Assembly (NCBI GenBank): GCA_016234495.1
Contig: JACRBI010000004.1
Coordinates: 183,811 to 247,810 of the forward strand
From: Chloroflexota bacterium
GTDB lineage: Bacteria; Chloroflexota; Anaerolineae; Anaerolineales; Villigracilaceae
Length of the DNA stretch: 64,000 nucleotides
Direction of reading: 5' to 3'
Part shown: one piece after another, positions 62,379 to 64,000 of the stretch
Layout: every line of letters begins with the position of its first letter
How positions within the stretch are numbered: position 1 is the stretch's first letter
The notes under the pieces: generated by a model
Seen by the model: the letters and a program-made list of their open reading frames with translations, nothing else
Databases searched by the model: none
What the model was told of the DNA's origin: nothing
Position numbers and translations under genes: made by a program

Positions 62379-63431
62379 TTATTCTTCGTTTCCGAAAATA
62401 TCCAATTCATCCGCGAACAGATCGAGGGAGTAGGACAAGCCTGTTTTCTCGCGGACAAGTTCCATGGTCTGTTTGGCTTCTGCTTGCATGCGGCGGATGC
62501 CGTTGGCGAGGACGTCGCGCGGGATCATAGGATGGGCGAGGAAGTAGGCACGTTTTTCGCGGATAGGTTCGAGGAAGTTGTTGATGGCGCGGGCAAGTTT
62601 TTCCTTGACTTCCACATCGCCGACTTTGCCCTGGCGGTAGCGTTCCTTGAGGTCGTCCACTTCGGCGTAGGAGGGATTGAACGCGTCGTGGTAGATGAAG
62701 ACGGGGTTGCCTTCGACCGTGCCGGGGTCGGTGGCGCGGAGTCGTTTCGGGTCGGTGTACATGTTCATCACCTTTTGCTTGACCGTCTCCGCATCGTCGG
62801 AGAGATAGATGGCGTTGTTGAGCGACTTGGACATTTTGTTCTGCCCATCTGTGCCCACCAAAAGCGGAACATCACCGATGATGGGTTCGGGCTCGGGGAA
62901 GACATCACCGTAGAGGTTGTTGAAGCGACGTGCCATCTCACGGGCGAGTTCGACGTGCGATTGATTGTCGCGCCCGACGGGGACGGCTTGCGCGCGCGGA
63001 AGGAGAATGTCCACGGCTTGCAGGACGGGATATCCAAGCAAACCAAAGGGCATGGAGTCCATGTTGGCATCGCGTGCCATGTCTTTGAGGGTAGGCATAC
63101 GCTCGAGACGCGGAACAGTAACAAGCATTTCAAAGAGCAGATTCAACTGATAGGTTTCAGGCACAGCGGATTGCACGAAGATGGTGCTGACATTCGGGTC
63201 AATGCCGACGGCGAGATAGTCCAACACCGTCTCGCGGATGAAGGTTGGCACATCTTTGATATATTGCGGCTCGGGTTTGGTGGTTAGCGTGTGCAAGTCC
63301 GCGATGATGAAGAAGGAGTCGTATTGATGTTGCAAGCGCACGCGGTTCGAGAGCGAGCCGACGTAATGTCCGAGGTGCAGTCGTCCTGTGGGGCGGTCGC
63401 CAGTGAGGAGGCGGGGTTTAGGTTGGGTCAT
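62379..63431 (-). CDS. trpS: Tryptophanyl-tRNA synthetase
   Basis: 350 residues, class I. HIGH-type motif [15 protein letters not shown] near residue 15, [18 protein letters not shown] region, [14 protein letters not shown] (KMSKS). Length is the compact bacterial type. It is inside the trp operon, between trpE and trpGD, which links tryptophan charging to its synthesis. Confidence 0.95.
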   Translation of the reverse strand: MTQPKPRLLTGDRPTGRLHLGHYVGSLSNRVRLQHQYDSFFIIADLHTLTTKPEPQYIKDVPTFIRETVLDYLAVGIDPNVSTIFVQSAVPETYQLNLLFEMLVTVPRLERMPTLKDMARDANMDSMPFGLLGYPVLQAVDILLPRAQAVPVGRDNQSHVELAREMARRFNNLYGDVFPEPEPIIGDVPLLVGTDGQNKMSKSLNNAIYLSDDAETVKQKVMNMYTDPKRLRATDPGTVEGNPVFIYHDAFNPSYAEVDDLKERYRQGKVGDVEVKEKLARAINNFLEPIREKRAYFLAHPMIPRDVLANGIRRMQAEAKQTMELVREKTGLSYSLDLFADELDIFGNEE

Positions 63432-63436
63432 GGGTA

Positions 63437-63540
63437 ATTCCTTTCAAAGGATGAAGGATGAATTATGAGGGATGAAAAAAGAGCAAAGGCAAGGGCAAAT
63501 GGTTTTCCATTCATCCTTTATCCTTCATCTTTCATCCTTG
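63437..63540. repeat. GGATGAAGGATGAA palindromic microrepeat
   Basis: ggatgaaggatgaattatgagggatgaa faces ttcatcctttatccttcatc. The trpE stop codon (TGA, 63532-63534) lies in its right edge. Confidence 0.65.
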
Positions 63541-64000
63541 TTCTGCTGTATCAATCGCTCTCAACATCGCACTTGCCTTATTCACCGTCTCTTGAAATTC
63601 GGCGGTGGGATTCGAATCCGCGACGATGCCTGCGCCTGCTTGCACGCTGACGGTATTGCCGCGTCCGACCATGGTGCGGATGGCGAGGCAGGTGTCCATC
63701 GCGCCGTCGAAGCCGAAGTAGCCGACCATGCCTGCGTAGGCGCCGCGCGCGTCGGGCTCGAGGTCGGCGATGATCTCCATCGCGCGGACTTTCGGCGCAC
63801 CGCTGACTGTGCCAGCAGGAAACGCTGCACGCACCAGATCGAACGCGGTCAGTTCAGGCTTCAACTTCCCTTCCACGTGCGAGACGATGTGCATGACGTG
63901 GGAATATTTTTCGATGGTGAAGAAATCCGAAACGCGCACCGTGCCGTATTCGCAGACGCGTCCCAGGTCGTTGCGGCCCAGGTCCACGAGCATGACGTGC
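63532..64000 (-). CDS. trpE: Anthranilate synthase component I (3' part only)
   Basis: Partial: the last 155 codons are visible; the rest lies beyond the right edge. Chorismate-binding blocks present: [62 protein letters not shown] and [18 protein letters not shown]. Not a p-aminobenzoate synthase as judged by the trp neighbours; the two are otherwise hard to separate at this end. Confidence 0.94.
   Translation of the reverse strand, partial: HVMLVDLGRNDLGRVCEYGTVRVSDFFTIEKYSHVMHIVSHVEGKLKPELTAFDLVRAAFPAGTVSGAPKVRAMEIIADLEPDARGAYAGMVGYFGFDGAMDTCLAIRTMVGRGNTVSVQAGAGIVADSNPTAEFQETVNKASAMLRAIDTAEQG

Noticed and set aside
62364..63287. Plus-strand open frame of 307 codons
   Set aside because: Antisense to trpS with no family resemblance.

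Overview
The window reads as one contig piece of an anaerobic or facultative Chloroflexota bacterium, most like Anaerolineae. This is judged from protein style (Thr/Pro-rich lipoproteins, VKOR plus a small Cys/acidic protein, TPR lytic transglycosylase), roughly 50-55% GC, and many short palindromic interspersed repeats between and inside genes. The assignment is from memory of such genomes, not from a search. No rRNA, tRNA or CRISPR array was seen.

Left end (1-9530, minus strand): a membrane-anchored, Tat-exported group 1 [NiFe] hydrogenase operon of Hyb type (small subunit, FeS protein, NrfD-like membrane subunit, large subunit), its maturation protease, then hypA, hypB, hypF, hypC and the start of hypD. 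The large subunit has an in-frame TGA exactly where the second Cys of the N-terminal nickel-binding motif should be, with a hairpin just downstream. It is a candidate selenocysteine in an unexpected position, or an inactivating mutation.

Defence island (9640-21465, minus strand): hsdR, then an AT-richer five-gene cassette (Nudix, three-helix membrane protein resembling Pycsar TM effectors, class III nucleotide-cyclase-like protein with a TPR-like tail, NAD-dependent epimerase, second paralogous Nudix). These are followed by a RAYT-type HUH transposase with four REP palindromes, hsdM, hsdS, a DUF559 nuclease-like gene and an hsdS remnant. The cassette sits between the subunits of one type I restriction system and is the best candidate here for an undescribed system.

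Middle (21800-39430): DUF4405 membrane protein; a two-component system flanked by inverted copies of a 70-bp repeat; YbaK-type deacylase; cNMP-binding protein; bifunctional-type Rel; moeA; VKOR; SPOUT rRNA methyltransferase; cupredoxin lipoprotein; cation transporter; cell-wall proteins (3D-domain lipoprotein, LytR-CpsA-Psr); rsmA; and a run of small lipoproteins.

Right part (39469-64000, mostly minus strand): a SAM by-product salvage cluster (polyamine-binding protein, class II aldolase, mtnA, PfkB kinase, ahcY) that fits a DHAP-shunt type pathway; a lytic transglycosylase; the yggU-yggT-yggS-pgeF-DUF2085 run; ccdA; L,D-transpeptidase; lipid and esterase enzymes; a CAP-LysM protein; an aminotransferase; and a trp operon in the order trpE-trpS-trpGD-trpC-trpF-trpB-trpA. 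Several trp stop codons lie inside interspersed repeats, and repeats have also entered hypF, hsdM and trpC in frame.
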